Assembly: GCA_011053005.1 (NCBI GenBank)
Contig: DRHW01000016.1
Coordinates: forward strand, 1 to 39,850
Source: Methylophaga sp.
GTDB taxonomy: Bacteria; Pseudomonadota; Gammaproteobacteria; Nitrosococcales; Methylophagaceae
DNA length: 39,850 bases
Direction: 5' to 3'
The position numbers and the translations under genes are program-made. The notes under the pieces were generated by a model. It was given only the letters and a program-made list of their open reading frames with translations, was not told the DNA's origin and searched no databases. Positions 1 through 8,047 of the stretch are shown here, in pieces; position 1 is the stretch's first letter; the number at the start of each line of letters is the position of its first letter.

Positions 1-236
1 CACGAATGGATGGTGTATTTGATATTCAACGTGATCACATTTCACTGATTAATTCAGCTGCCAATTTACTGACCGATGATGGTATTTTATTGTTTTCGAC
101 AAACCGTCGTGATTTCAAAATGGATATCAATGCGCTATCTAATTTGACAATTAAAGATATTAGCCGTGCGACTTTACCGCAAGATTTTGAACGTAATACT
201 AAAATCCATTATTGCTGGTCGATAACAAAAGCTTGA
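1..236 (+). CDS. rlmL: 23S rRNA methyltransferase RlmKL, C-terminal fragment
   Basis: This is the 3' end of a gene cut by the window edge; the frame is open from base 3 and stops with TGA at 234-236. About 77 residues are visible. They match the end of the bifunctional RlmKL enzyme: the FDIQRDH block, a strand ending in LLFSTNRR, then LPQDFERN and a final IHYCW motif, all characteristic of the C-terminal RlmK (m7G2069) SAM-methyltransferase domain. The protein methylates 23S rRNA in the large ribosomal subunit. A second 23S rRNA methyltransferase gene, rlmJ, lies 3.5 kb downstream on the same strand. The identification rests on recalled family motifs and is secure despite the short fragment. 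Confidence 0.88.
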   Translation, partial: RMDGVFDIQRDHISLINSAANLLTDDGILLFSTNRRDFKMDINALSNLTIKDISRATLPQDFERNTKIHYCWSITKA

Positions 237-248
237 TTATCAGACGGC

Positions 249-282
249 GTGTCATTTTGATGTCATAAACTGATGATATTGT
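249..282 (+). promoter_or_regulatory. Putative PhoB-dependent promoter for the small gene at 320
   Basis: Two 7-base direct repeats, GTGTCAT (249-255) and ATGTCAT (260-266), are separated by four bases. This is the spacing of a Pho box (consensus CTGTCAT-N4-CTGTCAT/C), with 12 of 14 repeat bases matching. Exactly 10 bases downstream is TATTGT (277-282), a plausible -10 element; in PhoB promoters the box replaces the -35. The same geometry appears in front of ppk. PhoB binding is inferred. Confidence 0.55.
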
Positions 283-313
283 GCTCCTTAAGTGTTTAAT
301 TTTCTTAAGGAGC
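283..313 (+). promoter_or_regulatory. Perfect hairpin covering the Shine-Dalgarno of the small gene
   Basis: GCTCCTTAAG (283-292) and CTTAAGGAGC (304-313) are exact reverse complements around an 11-base loop. The right arm contains the AAGGAG ribosome-binding sequence (307-312) of the gene starting at 320. No T-run follows, so it is not a classic terminator. RNA reading through from rlmKL would fold and hide the ribosome site. RNA started from the Pho-type promoter would begin near 289, inside the left arm, and could not form the full stem. The structure is seen; the regulatory effect is inferred. Confidence 0.6.
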
Positions 314-319
314 AGTACG

Positions 320-484
320 ATGCTAAATGAATATAATACGCTTGATAATTGGCGAGTTGCTGGCGAGGATTTCAGTGAACACTCTTCAACGTCAATGTTA
401 TTGCAGACCTACCAACAATGGTTAGAAGAACATTTTAACTATTATCACTCTGCTAACGACGAAACTCGCTTAATGTCGCCTTAA
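320..484 (+). CDS. Small hypothetical protein (54 aa), possibly phosphate-regulated
   Basis: The ATG at 320 has a strong AAGGAG seven bases upstream; an earlier in-frame ATG at 281 lies before the ribosome site and in the hairpin, so it is not preferred. The 54-residue product is acidic and soluble, with aromatic-rich segments (LDNWRVAGEDF and YQQWLEEHFNYY) and no signal peptide or membrane span. I do not recognise the family. Its last 32 bases overlap, tail to tail, the end of the ParA-type gene on the other strand. A Pho-box-like promoter and a hairpin precede it, and ppk is next door. A role in the phosphate response is a guess from context. The good ribosome site makes it more likely real than random. 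Confidence 0.55.
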   Translation: MLNEYNTLDNWRVAGEDFSEHSSTSMLLQTYQQWLEEHFNYYHSANDETRLMSP

Positions 485-1214
485 TATCCTGCCAAAGTTG
501 TTTATAAGCTAAGCTAACGGCCGAGGAGTTGTCAAAAGCAGGTAAAGGTGCACGATGATCTCCCATTCGTTCAACAACTGCGGCGTAGGGAATAAAGGTT
601 GCTAAGCCATTTTTTAAGATAGCAGGCGGGTGTGCCAACATAATGCGATGTAAACTACGACGACGATCAACCATCGTGAAAAAAGCGTGAAGTCGTTTAG
701 GTTTTAGTTTATTTTCTTTGAAAAAATCACGAGTTTGTTCAAAGGTACGAAGCGATAAATGAGTCGGAATGATCGGCACAAATAATGAATCTGCCGTATC
801 AAATATTTGTTCAGTTAATTCAGAGAAGCTCGGTGGGCAATCAAGAATAATTAATGCGTACTTCTCACTAAACGTCGCAATAATTTTACCAATAAGATTA
901 TGCCTGCCTTGATCGTTTTGTAAGCTTAATTGCTGATCAAGGTGACGATATGAAAAATCTGCTGGAATAATATCTAAATGGGTAAAGTCTGTTGCTTTAA
1001 CAAACTCGCCAATCGGCGTTTTGCCTGACAAAAATCGTTTGGGGTCCGATTTTGTTTTGGCTTTGCTTTTTAATAACCAACTCGATGCGCCTTGCGGATC
1101 GAGATCCCAAAGTAGCGTGGGGATACCTTCATTTGCTGCGTGCCAAGCAATATTGACTGCTGACGTTGTTTTGCCCACACCACCTTTTAGATTAAAAAAA
1201 GCAATGGTTTCCAT
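453..1214 (-). CDS. ParA/MinD-family ATPase coupled to ppk
   Basis: The 253-residue protein begins with a deviant Walker A motif of the ParA type, NLKGGVGKTT at residues 8-17, including the signature lysine K10. It continues with WDLDPQG near residue 36 (Walker A') and LIILDCPPS near residue 121 (Walker B). These ATPases dimerise on ATP and usually position DNA or protein cargo on the nucleoid or membrane. No parB-like partner or centromere-like repeat cluster is present, so chromosome or plasmid partition is unlikely; this looks like an orphan member. Its ATG overlaps the ppk stop by one base (TAATG), indicating translational coupling. A link to polyphosphate granule positioning or number is a reasonable hypothesis but is not shown by the sequence. 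Confidence 0.85.
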   Translation of the reverse strand: METIAFFNLKGGVGKTTSAVNIAWHAANEGIPTLLWDLDPQGASSWLLKSKAKTKSDPKRFLSGKTPIGEFVKATDFTHLDIIPADFSYRHLDQQLSLQNDQGRHNLIGKIIATFSEKYALIILDCPPSFSELTEQIFDTADSLFVPIIPTHLSLRTFEQTRDFFKENKLKPKRLHAFFTMVDRRRSLHRIMLAHPPAILKNGLATFIPYAAVVERMGDHRAPLPAFDNSSAVSLAYKQLWQDIKATLSEFRR

Positions 1215-3379
1215 TAATAGCTGGTTGCCATTTGCTCTAATAACGTTGTTTGTGCACAGATAACTTCAGCACCTTCTTCGTGTTCTACACGTTTATAACG
1301 ACCGTCAGAAGATAAAATCCACGCTTGGGTATTATCAGCTAAATAAATATTAAGATCTTCTATCACTCTGTCACGTAAACGTTTAGATTCAATAGGAAAG
1401 CAAGTTTCTACGCGGCGTAATAAATTACGTTTCATCAAGTCTGCACTGCCTGCCCAAACCGCTGGTTCATCATTATTCGCAAAATAGAAAACGCGAGTAT
1501 GTTCTAGGAAGCGACCAATAATACTGCGAACATGAATATTTTCAGAAAGTCCGGGAATTCCTGGTTTTAGGCAACATACACCACGAACAATCAGATCAAT
1601 TTTAACGCCAGCGATTGATGCACGATAAAAAGCCTGAATGATTTCTGGCTCAACCAATGAATTGACTTTGGCAATAATATGAGCGGGTTTTCCGGCTTCT
1701 ATATTATCAATTTCATTATTGATACGGTTTAACAGACCTTCATGTAAGGTAAAAGGCGCGTGTAATAATTTGTTCATTTTTGGTACTTTACCGAGGCTTG
1801 TCAGCTGAACAAATAAATGACCGATATCTTCACCAATTTGTTTGTCTGAGGTTAATAAACCGTAATCGGTATAAATACGTGACGTACTGCGATGGTAGTT
1901 ACCGGTTCCTAAATGCACATAATGACGTAATTTATTATTTTCACGTCGTAATATAAGCAACATTTTGGCATGTGTTTTATAACCTACGATGCCATAAACT
2001 ACATGCGCTGCTGCTTGTTGTAAACGTGATGCTAAAGCCACGTTTTCAGCTTCATCAAAACGTGCACGTAGTTCGATAACCACTGTCACTTCTTTACCCG
2101 CTTGGGCTGCGGCAACTAACGCATCAACAATAGGTGATTTTGCACCGGTACGATATAGCGTCTGTTTAATCACTAATACGTTCGGGTCAGCCGCTGCTTG
2201 TTTGATAATATCAATGACCGGTGTAAATGATTGGTAAGGGTGGTGCAATAAAATATCTTGTTTTCGAATTGCTGCAAAGATATCACCGCCAGCAGGTAAA
2301 GCTGAAGGTCGACCTTGAGTAAAGGGTTTAAATTTCAAATCAGGTCTATCAACCAACGCGCACACTGCCTGCAAGCGACTCAAATTAACCGGACCATTAA
2401 CAAGATAGACATTATCTTCATGCATGCCACACTCAACACGAAGGAAATCAACCATGTCTTTTGGACAGTTGTGAGCAATTTCTAAACGAACTTCATCACC
2501 ATAATTACGATGGGTAAGCTCATCAGAAATAGCGCGTAATAAATCGCTCGTTTCTTCGGTATCAATAGCAAGATCACTGTTACGTGTCACACGAAATTGA
2601 TAAAGCCCTTTGATTTTCATGCCATAAAATAAATCTTCTGCAAAAGCATGAATGATCGATGACAGAAACACAAAGCGATGTTGTCCATCAGGTTTGAGTT
2701 CCTGTGGTAACTCGATGACGCGAGGCAAAGCGCGTGGTGCTTGTAGAATGGCATAACCACGATTACGGCCAAAAGCATCACGGCCAATTAACGAAATAAT
2801 GAAGTTTAAACTTTTGTTTAATAAACGAGGAAATGGATGCGCTGAATCTAAGCCCATAGGGCTTAAAACCGGAGCGACTTCTTCAGCAAAATAAGTCGAT
2901 AACCATTTAGTTTGTTCATCAGTCCATTCTGCTCGCGGCAATACTCTGATCGATTCTTCTTCTAATGCGGGTAGCAAGACTTCATTTAAAACTTGGTACT
3001 GTTCATCAACTAATTCATGTGCTCTGGCACTAATCAGTTTAAGTACTTCTTGCGTATTAACTTGATCTGCTTCGATGTAAGTATCACCGATTTCAAATTG
3101 CTGAATTAAGCCTGCAACACGTACTTCAAAGAACTCATCTAAATTAGTACTAGAAATACACAGATAATTTAATCGTTCAAGTAATGGTACGTTGACATCT
3201 AATGCTTGTTGCAACACACGCCAGTTGAATTCAAGTAAGCTAATTTCTCGGTTGAGATAATACTCGGGGTTGTTAATTTCGATAGTATCGATATCTTCCA
3301 AATTGCCCATATCTTCTTGAGTATCTAAATTATTTTCTTCACCCATTTCATTACTGCTCATATCTTTTATAGTATCCAT
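1214..3379 (-). CDS. ppk1: Polyphosphate kinase 1
   Basis: PPK1 reversibly transfers the gamma phosphate of ATP to growing polyphosphate chains at the membrane. The 721-residue protein has the expected order: N-terminal domain starting near residue 40 (YLNREISLLEFNWRVLQQA), head domain, then two phospholipase-D-like catalytic domains. The autophosphorylated histidine is H470 in YKTHAK, the counterpart of E. coli H435. The second catalytic histidine is H627 in EHTRVFYF, matching H592. The first ~38 residues are an acidic extension not found in E. coli PPK. Starts at 3379, 3361 or 3346 are all possible, none with a clear ribosome site. A Pho-box promoter with a perfect TATAAT lies just upstream, and the gene is coupled to the downstream ParA-type ATPase. 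Confidence 0.96.
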   Translation of the reverse strand: MDTIKDMSSNEMGEENNLDTQEDMGNLEDIDTIEINNPEYYLNREISLLEFNWRVLQQALDVNVPLLERLNYLCISSTNLDEFFEVRVAGLIQQFEIGDTYIEADQVNTQEVLKLISARAHELVDEQYQVLNEVLLPALEEESIRVLPRAEWTDEQTKWLSTYFAEEVAPVLSPMGLDSAHPFPRLLNKSLNFIISLIGRDAFGRNRGYAILQAPRALPRVIELPQELKPDGQHRFVFLSSIIHAFAEDLFYGMKIKGLYQFRVTRNSDLAIDTEETSDLLRAISDELTHRNYGDEVRLEIAHNCPKDMVDFLRVECGMHEDNVYLVNGPVNLSRLQAVCALVDRPDLKFKPFTQGRPSALPAGGDIFAAIRKQDILLHHPYQSFTPVIDIIKQAAADPNVLVIKQTLYRTGAKSPIVDALVAAAQAGKEVTVVIELRARFDEAENVALASRLQQAAAHVVYGIVGYKTHAKMLLILRRENNKLRHYVHLGTGNYHRSTSRIYTDYGLLTSDKQIGEDIGHLFVQLTSLGKVPKMNKLLHAPFTLHEGLLNRINNEIDNIEAGKPAHIIAKVNSLVEPEIIQAFYRASIAGVKIDLIVRGVCCLKPGIPGLSENIHVRSIIGRFLEHTRVFYFANNDEPAVWAGSADLMKRNLLRRVETCFPIESKRLRDRVIEDLNIYLADNTQAWILSSDGRYKRVEHEEGAEVICAQTTLLEQMATSY

Positions 3380-3406
3380 GTTATCTACGATGTCTGCGCT
3401 TGCTAA

Positions 3407-3440
3407 ATTATAAGTACCTTGTGTTACAGGTAAATGACAA
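3407..3440 (-). promoter_or_regulatory. PhoB-type promoter of ppk
   Basis: Read on the minus strand, TTGTCAT (3440-3434), four bases TTAC, then CTGTAAC (3429-3423) form a Pho box matching 12 of 14 consensus positions. Exactly 10 bases further is a perfect TATAAT (3412-3407). This is the layout of E. coli Pho-regulon promoters, where PhoB stands in for a -35. The predicted start near 3400 leaves a leader of about 20 bases before the ATG at 3379. ppk is a known Pho-regulon member in several proteobacteria. Confidence 0.72.
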
Positions 3441-3491
3441 TCGTCATCATTTTGTCATATTTAGTTTTTTGATTATTGCTAAGCGTATTAG

Positions 3492-3704
3492 CTGTTTTAT
3501 CAAGGTTTAGATGTCACTATATCAATAACGCTGATTAGCCATGCCAATACTAACACTGTTGAAGCGATACTCACGATATTGCTGCTTGGCTTACTGTTTG
3601 TTGTTGTAAAAGCGTGGTTGAATTCACTGCAAAACAAGCAGGCTATTAACAGCCATTTTGTTTGTTTGAGTTTCTCTGCGATACATTCATTACTATCAAT
3701 ATGA
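3492..3704 (+). other. Gap before rlmJ with an open frame lacking ATG
   Basis: The 396 bases between ppk and rlmJ hold the ppk promoter at one end. They also contain an open frame from 3492 to a TGA at 3702-3704 with no ATG or good ribosome site. Its translation includes one hydrophobic segment (AILTILLLGLLFVVVKAWL), so it could be the remnant of a small membrane protein gene or start at a non-standard codon. It may equally be chance. No other signal is evident. Confidence 0.2.
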
Positions 3705-3775
3705 TAATACTTAGTCGTTATGCGTTCAGCAATACTATAATAAGCCTTGATATTTGATTTATTAGGAAATTCACT

Positions 3776-4609
3776 TTGTTAAGTTACCGCCATTCATACC
3801 ACGCTGGAAATTATGCTGATGTTATTAAACATATCGTTCTTATAGAAATCCTTGAGCATTTAACTAAAAAAGAAAATGCGTTTGATTATATTGACACTCA
3901 CGCTGGCGCCGGACTTTATAACTTACACAGTGAGCATGCTGCTAAATTACAAGAATACACGCAAGGGATCGGGAAACTGCGTCGACAAGATTGGCCTGAA
4001 TTGGCGAGTTACTTTGACGTCATTGCCAGCTACAACAGTGATGATAACTTAAGTTTTTATCCCGGTTCACCGTTGATTGCATCAAATTTTTTACGTCGCC
4101 AAGATCGCAGTTGGTTATATGAATTACACCCCAGAGACGCCGAACTATTATTAGAGAATAGCGGTAAACAGAAGGGCGTGCGTGTTATGTATGAAGATGG
4201 CTTTAAAGGGATGGAGGCATTACTTCCTCCGGTTTCCCGTCGTGGCTTAGTGTTGATTGATCCGTCTTATGAGATTAAAACAGATTATGGCCAAGTCTTT
4301 GATGCGATTGATAGTGCTTATAAGAAGTTTCCAACAGGTACTTATGCACTTTGGTATCCGGTTGTTGATCGTAAAAATATTGATGTTTTGGAGCGGAGAC
4401 TTATTAAAAGTGGCATCAAAAAAATACAACAATTTGAGTTAGGTATTGCTGCTGATCAATTTGGTAGTGGAATGTCAGCCAGTGGCATGATTGTGATTAA
4501 TTCACCGTGGACGCTAAAAGATAAAATGGCCAAAGTATTACCAAAATTAGTGACTGCTTTAGGTGGTGAAGGTGGATTTTATAAATGTGCTGATTTAGTG
4601 GGCGAATAA
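3776..4609 (+). CDS. rlmJ: 23S rRNA (adenine2030-N6)-methyltransferase RlmJ
   Basis: RlmJ methylates A2030 of 23S rRNA, acting on protein-free RNA before the large subunit is complete. The start is a TTG at 3776. The family's invariant opening MLSYRHSYHAGNYADVIKH begins exactly there, and AGGA sits eight bases upstream, so an internal ATG can be ruled out. The 277-residue length is close to the E. coli protein (280). Visible SAM-methyltransferase elements are YIDTHAGAGLY (residues 39-49, SAM-binding loop) and the catalytic LIDPSYE near residue 160. The gene stands alone, downstream of the ppk promoter region and facing the efflux operon, with a shared hairpin terminator between them. Confidence 0.94.
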   Translation: MLSYRHSYHAGNYADVIKHIVLIEILEHLTKKENAFDYIDTHAGAGLYNLHSEHAAKLQEYTQGIGKLRRQDWPELASYFDVIASYNSDDNLSFYPGSPLIASNFLRRQDRSWLYELHPRDAELLLENSGKQKGVRVMYEDGFKGMEALLPPVSRRGLVLIDPSYEIKTDYGQVFDAIDSAYKKFPTGTYALWYPVVDRKNIDVLERRLIKSGIKKIQQFELGIAADQFGSGMSASGMIVINSPWTLKDKMAKVLPKLVTALGGEGGFYKCADLVGE

Positions 4610-4697
4610 CTTAAATATCGGAATAGCTGAGTTTTAAATTTATGCACAATGTTATAGAGACTAAAACCTAGTATCAGATCCAGTTCCAGATAAACAA

Positions 4698-4739
4698 TGC
4701 CGATATGACAACAAGATTTTCTGTGTTGTTATATCGGCA
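4698..4739. terminator. Hairpin between convergent rlmJ and the RND pump gene
   Basis: TGCCGATATGACAACA (4698-4713) pairs with TGTTGTTATATCGGCA (4724-4739) over 16 positions, one of them a G-U pair, around a 10-base loop. It lies between two converging genes. The T-runs on either side are short and interrupted, so termination strength is uncertain. Confidence 0.6.
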
Positions 4740-4770
4740 ATTTGTTTATAACAATGTTAATTAATAAGCT

Positions 4771-7700
4771 TTACCAAGGTTGAGCCTTAATCTTGTCACT
4801 GTTCTTATCCTTAGAGAAATAAATCTCAATTTTACGGAATAATACGTAAAACACTGGGGTGAATATTAAGCCAAAAAACGTTACGCCCAACATTCCAGAA
4901 AATACCGCCGTACCTATCGCTTGACGCATTTCAGAGCCTGCACCATCACTTATCATCAGTGGTAATACACCCATTATGAAGGCAAAAGAAGTCATTAAGA
5001 TTGGACGTAGTCTCAAGCGTGATGCTTCAACAGCCGCCTCAAATGTTGTACGACCTTGATGCTCAAGAATATGGGCAAATTCAACAATAAGTATTGCATT
5101 TTTAGAGGCTAAACCTGCCAGCAAAAATAAACTTATTTGGGTGAAAATATTATTATCACCTCCGGCAATATGTACTCCAACCATAGCCGATAAAATACTC
5201 ATCGGTACAATTAAAATAACTGCCATCGGTAATGCAAGACTTTCATATTGAGCAGCAAGCACTAAGAAAACAAGAAACAGACAAAGTGGAAATACAAAGA
5301 TTGCTGTATTGCCCGCCAAAATTTGCTGATAAGTGAGTTCTGTCCATTCAAATTCCATTCCAGCAGGCAGTGTTTCATCAAGAATTTTAGTGATTGCAGC
5401 TTGCGCTTCACCAGATGAATATCCTGGAGCAGCATCACCGTTAATATCTGCTGAACGATACGAGTTGTAATGCATCGCCACTTCAGGCCCGAAGGATTCT
5501 TCTACATTTATGATCGATGCCAAAGGCACCATTTTGCCTTCACTATTGCGTGCTTGTAAGCGGCCAATATCTTGAGGGGTGGAACGGAACTCCTTATCTG
5601 CTTGTGCAATAACTTGATAGGTACGACCAAATTGATTGAAATCATTGACGTATAACGAGCCTAAATAAATTTGTAGAGTACGAAATACTTCATCAACAGG
5701 GATGCCAAGTTGAACTGCTTTTGTACGATCTAAATTGGCAAACAACTGTGGCACATTGACGTTATAGTTCGAATAAACCCCCACTAAAGCCGGATCTTGA
5801 TTAGCTTTCGCTTTAACTTCATTCACCACATCATCTAATACTTTGTAACCCTGATCGTTACGATCTTCAATTTGCAATTTGAAGCCACCGGTTGTGCCAA
5901 GTCCTTGTACTGGTGGTGGTGGGAATATTGCAATGAACGCTTCTTGGATCGCACCGTATTTTTGCTGTAAACGACCTGCTATGGCATCGGCACTAAGATT
6001 GGGATCTGTCCGGTTTTTAAAGTCATCTAAGGTAACAAAAACGATACCCGCACTAGCTGAATTGACAAAGCCATTAACCGATAAACCTGGAAATTGAACA
6101 GCACTGACAACACCAGGTTCAGCCAACGCAGCATCTGCCATTTCTCGAATAACTTCTTCAGAACGCTCAAGTGTAGAACCGGTTGGAAGTTGGGCAAAGC
6201 TGATTAAATATTGCTTATCTTGTGCTGGAATATAACCCGGTGGCACTAAAGTAAAGCTATAAGCTGTAAGGCCGATAAGAATCGAAAATAGTGTCATCAT
6301 GATAAGTTTTCGCGAGGCAAAAACGCGTACACCTTTCACATAGCCTTTTTGACTTTTATCGAATACTTTATTGAAAAGATTAAACAGCCACCCGAACAAA
6401 AAGTCCATGATTTTAGCGAGTCTATCTTTTGGTGCATCATGAGAGCGTAGTAATAATGCACATAATGCAGGACTCAATGTCAGCGAGTTCAACATTGAGA
6501 TAAACGTTGCTATAACAATCGTTAAGGCAAACTGTTTATAAAACATGCCGGTTAAACCAGAAATGAACGCGATCGGTATGAATACACTGGCCAATACCAA
6601 AGATGTCGCGATGATCGGGCCTGTTACTTCTCGCATAGCTTGTATGGTGGCATTTCGTGGTGTTTTACCTTCACGAATATTCCGTTCGACGTTTTCAACC
6701 ACAACAATGGCATCATCGACGACAATCCCAACGGCTAATATTAAACCAAATAGTGATAAAACATTTATTGAGAAGCCAAGGAAATACATGAAGGCGAAAG
6801 TACCGACGATAGATACCGGAACCGACAATAACGGAATAATTGATGCGCGCCATGTTTGTAAGAACAAAATAACCACAAATACAACTAAGGCAATCGCCTC
6901 GAATAATGTCACGATAACCGAATCAATTGAACTACGAACAAACACTGTAGGATCGTAAACGATACTGTAATCAATACCTTGAGGAAAATTCTCTTTCAAC
7001 TGTTCCATGGTGGAACGTACATTTTTAGAAATATCTAATGCATTAGCACCGGGTGCAGCAAAAATTGGGATCGCAACGGCAGATTTATTGTCGAGTAAAG
7101 AACGTAATCCATAACTTTGGGCGTCTAATTCAACGCGTGCAATATCGCCTAATTTTGTGACTACGCCATTGGCATCGCGATTAACCAGTATGTTTTCGAA
7201 CTCTTCAACACTTTGCAGACGGCCTTGCACATTGATCGGCAGTTGTAATTCAACTTTATCTTTATATGGTGGTCCACCGATAACACCAGCAGCTACTTGA
7301 ATATTTTGCCCACGAATAGCTTCCACAACTTGATCGGGTGTCATATTACGTTCAGCAATTTTATCGGGATTGAGCCAAATACGCATCGCATAATCGCCAG
7401 AGCCAAACAATTCAACTTGGCCGATCCCTGATACTTTGGCTAATTGATCACGAACATTAAGGGTTGCATAGTTACGCAAATAAAGCATGTCATAACGATC
7501 ATTGGGTGAAAGTAAATGGACCACCATCGTTAAGTCAGGTGAGCTTTTAATCACCGTTACACCCAATTGCCGAGTGATATCCGGTAGCCTTGGTAATGCT
7601 TGTGAAACTCGGTTTTGCACTAATTGTTGTGCCAAATCGACGTCAGTACCAATGGCAAAGGTAACCGTAATCGTTAAACGACCATCGGTTGATGCTAGCG

Positions 7701-7944
7701 AGTTCATATAAAGCATGTTCTCTACACCATTAATTTGTTCTTCTAATGGTGTAGCAACCGTTTCTGAAATAACAGAAGGGCTCGCGCCTGGAAACGACGC
7801 ATCGATAATAACGGAAGGTGGTGCGACTTCTGGATATTCAGAAATCGGCAACTGAAACATCGCAACGGCGCCAAATACAAAGATCAATAAGGAGATCACA
7901 CCGGCCAAAATCGGCCTGTCAACAAAATGACTTGAAAAACTCAT
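4771..7944 (-). CDS. RND multidrug efflux permease, MexF/AcrB-like (HAE1)
   Basis: The inner-membrane, proton-driven pump of a tripartite drug exporter. Its 1,057 residues fit the HAE1 family. The N terminus (FVDRPILAGVISLLIFVFG) is the first membrane helix, followed by LPISEYPEVAPP and FPGASP, typical of AcrB/MexF. The paired proton-relay aspartates are D410-D411 in VGIVVDDAIVVVENVERN of helix 4. Duplicated helix sets and two large periplasmic loops are present. It is the third gene of a TetR-adaptor-pump operon, 103 bases after the adaptor gene. No outer-membrane channel gene is present, so a TolC/OprM-type protein from elsewhere is presumably used. The C terminus is closest in style to MexF. 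The substrate cannot be read from the sequence. Confidence 0.93.
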   Translation of the reverse strand: MSFSSHFVDRPILAGVISLLIFVFGAVAMFQLPISEYPEVAPPSVIIDASFPGASPSVISETVATPLEEQINGVENMLYMNSLASTDGRLTITVTFAIGTDVDLAQQLVQNRVSQALPRLPDITRQLGVTVIKSSPDLTMVVHLLSPNDRYDMLYLRNYATLNVRDQLAKVSGIGQVELFGSGDYAMRIWLNPDKIAERNMTPDQVVEAIRGQNIQVAAGVIGGPPYKDKVELQLPINVQGRLQSVEEFENILVNRDANGVVTKLGDIARVELDAQSYGLRSLLDNKSAVAIPIFAAPGANALDISKNVRSTMEQLKENFPQGIDYSIVYDPTVFVRSSIDSVIVTLFEAIALVVFVVILFLQTWRASIIPLLSVPVSIVGTFAFMYFLGFSINVLSLFGLILAVGIVVDDAIVVVENVERNIREGKTPRNATIQAMREVTGPIIATSLVLASVFIPIAFISGLTGMFYKQFALTIVIATFISMLNSLTLSPALCALLLRSHDAPKDRLAKIMDFLFGWLFNLFNKVFDKSQKGYVKGVRVFASRKLIMMTLFSILIGLTAYSFTLVPPGYIPAQDKQYLISFAQLPTGSTLERSEEVIREMADAALAEPGVVSAVQFPGLSVNGFVNSASAGIVFVTLDDFKNRTDPNLSADAIAGRLQQKYGAIQEAFIAIFPPPPVQGLGTTGGFKLQIEDRNDQGYKVLDDVVNEVKAKANQDPALVGVYSNYNVNVPQLFANLDRTKAVQLGIPVDEVFRTLQIYLGSLYVNDFNQFGRTYQVIAQADKEFRSTPQDIGRLQARNSEGKMVPLASIINVEESFGPEVAMHYNSYRSADINGDAAPGYSSGEAQAAITKILDETLPAGMEFEWTELTYQQILAGNTAIFVFPLCLFLVFLVLAAQYESLALPMAVILIVPMSILSAMVGVHIAGGDNNIFTQISLFLLAGLASKNAILIVEFAHILEHQGRTTFEAAVEASRLRLRPILMTSFAFIMGVLPLMISDGAGSEMRQAIGTAVFSGMLGVTFFGLIFTPVFYVLFRKIEIYFSKDKNSDKIKAQPW

Positions 7945-8047
7945 GGTACATTTACCCTCAGAACATCATGTCCTGGATGTTTAGAATAACAATTGAAAGG
8001 AAGCTGAATAAGCGCTTTCAAATAGATAAGTTTGATCTCATCTTCAA

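Noticed and set aside
3441-3458. A third Pho-box-like pair, TCGTCAT-CATT-TTGTCAT, on the plus strand
   Set aside because: It matches only 11 of 14 bases, has no good -10 ten bases downstream, and no gene starts nearby on that strand before 3776.
6545-6958. A 137-codon open frame antisense to the RND pump gene
   Set aside because: It lies wholly within the RND gene, shows low-complexity Thr/Lys/Asn composition expected of a reverse-frame shadow, and has no domain or ribosome site.
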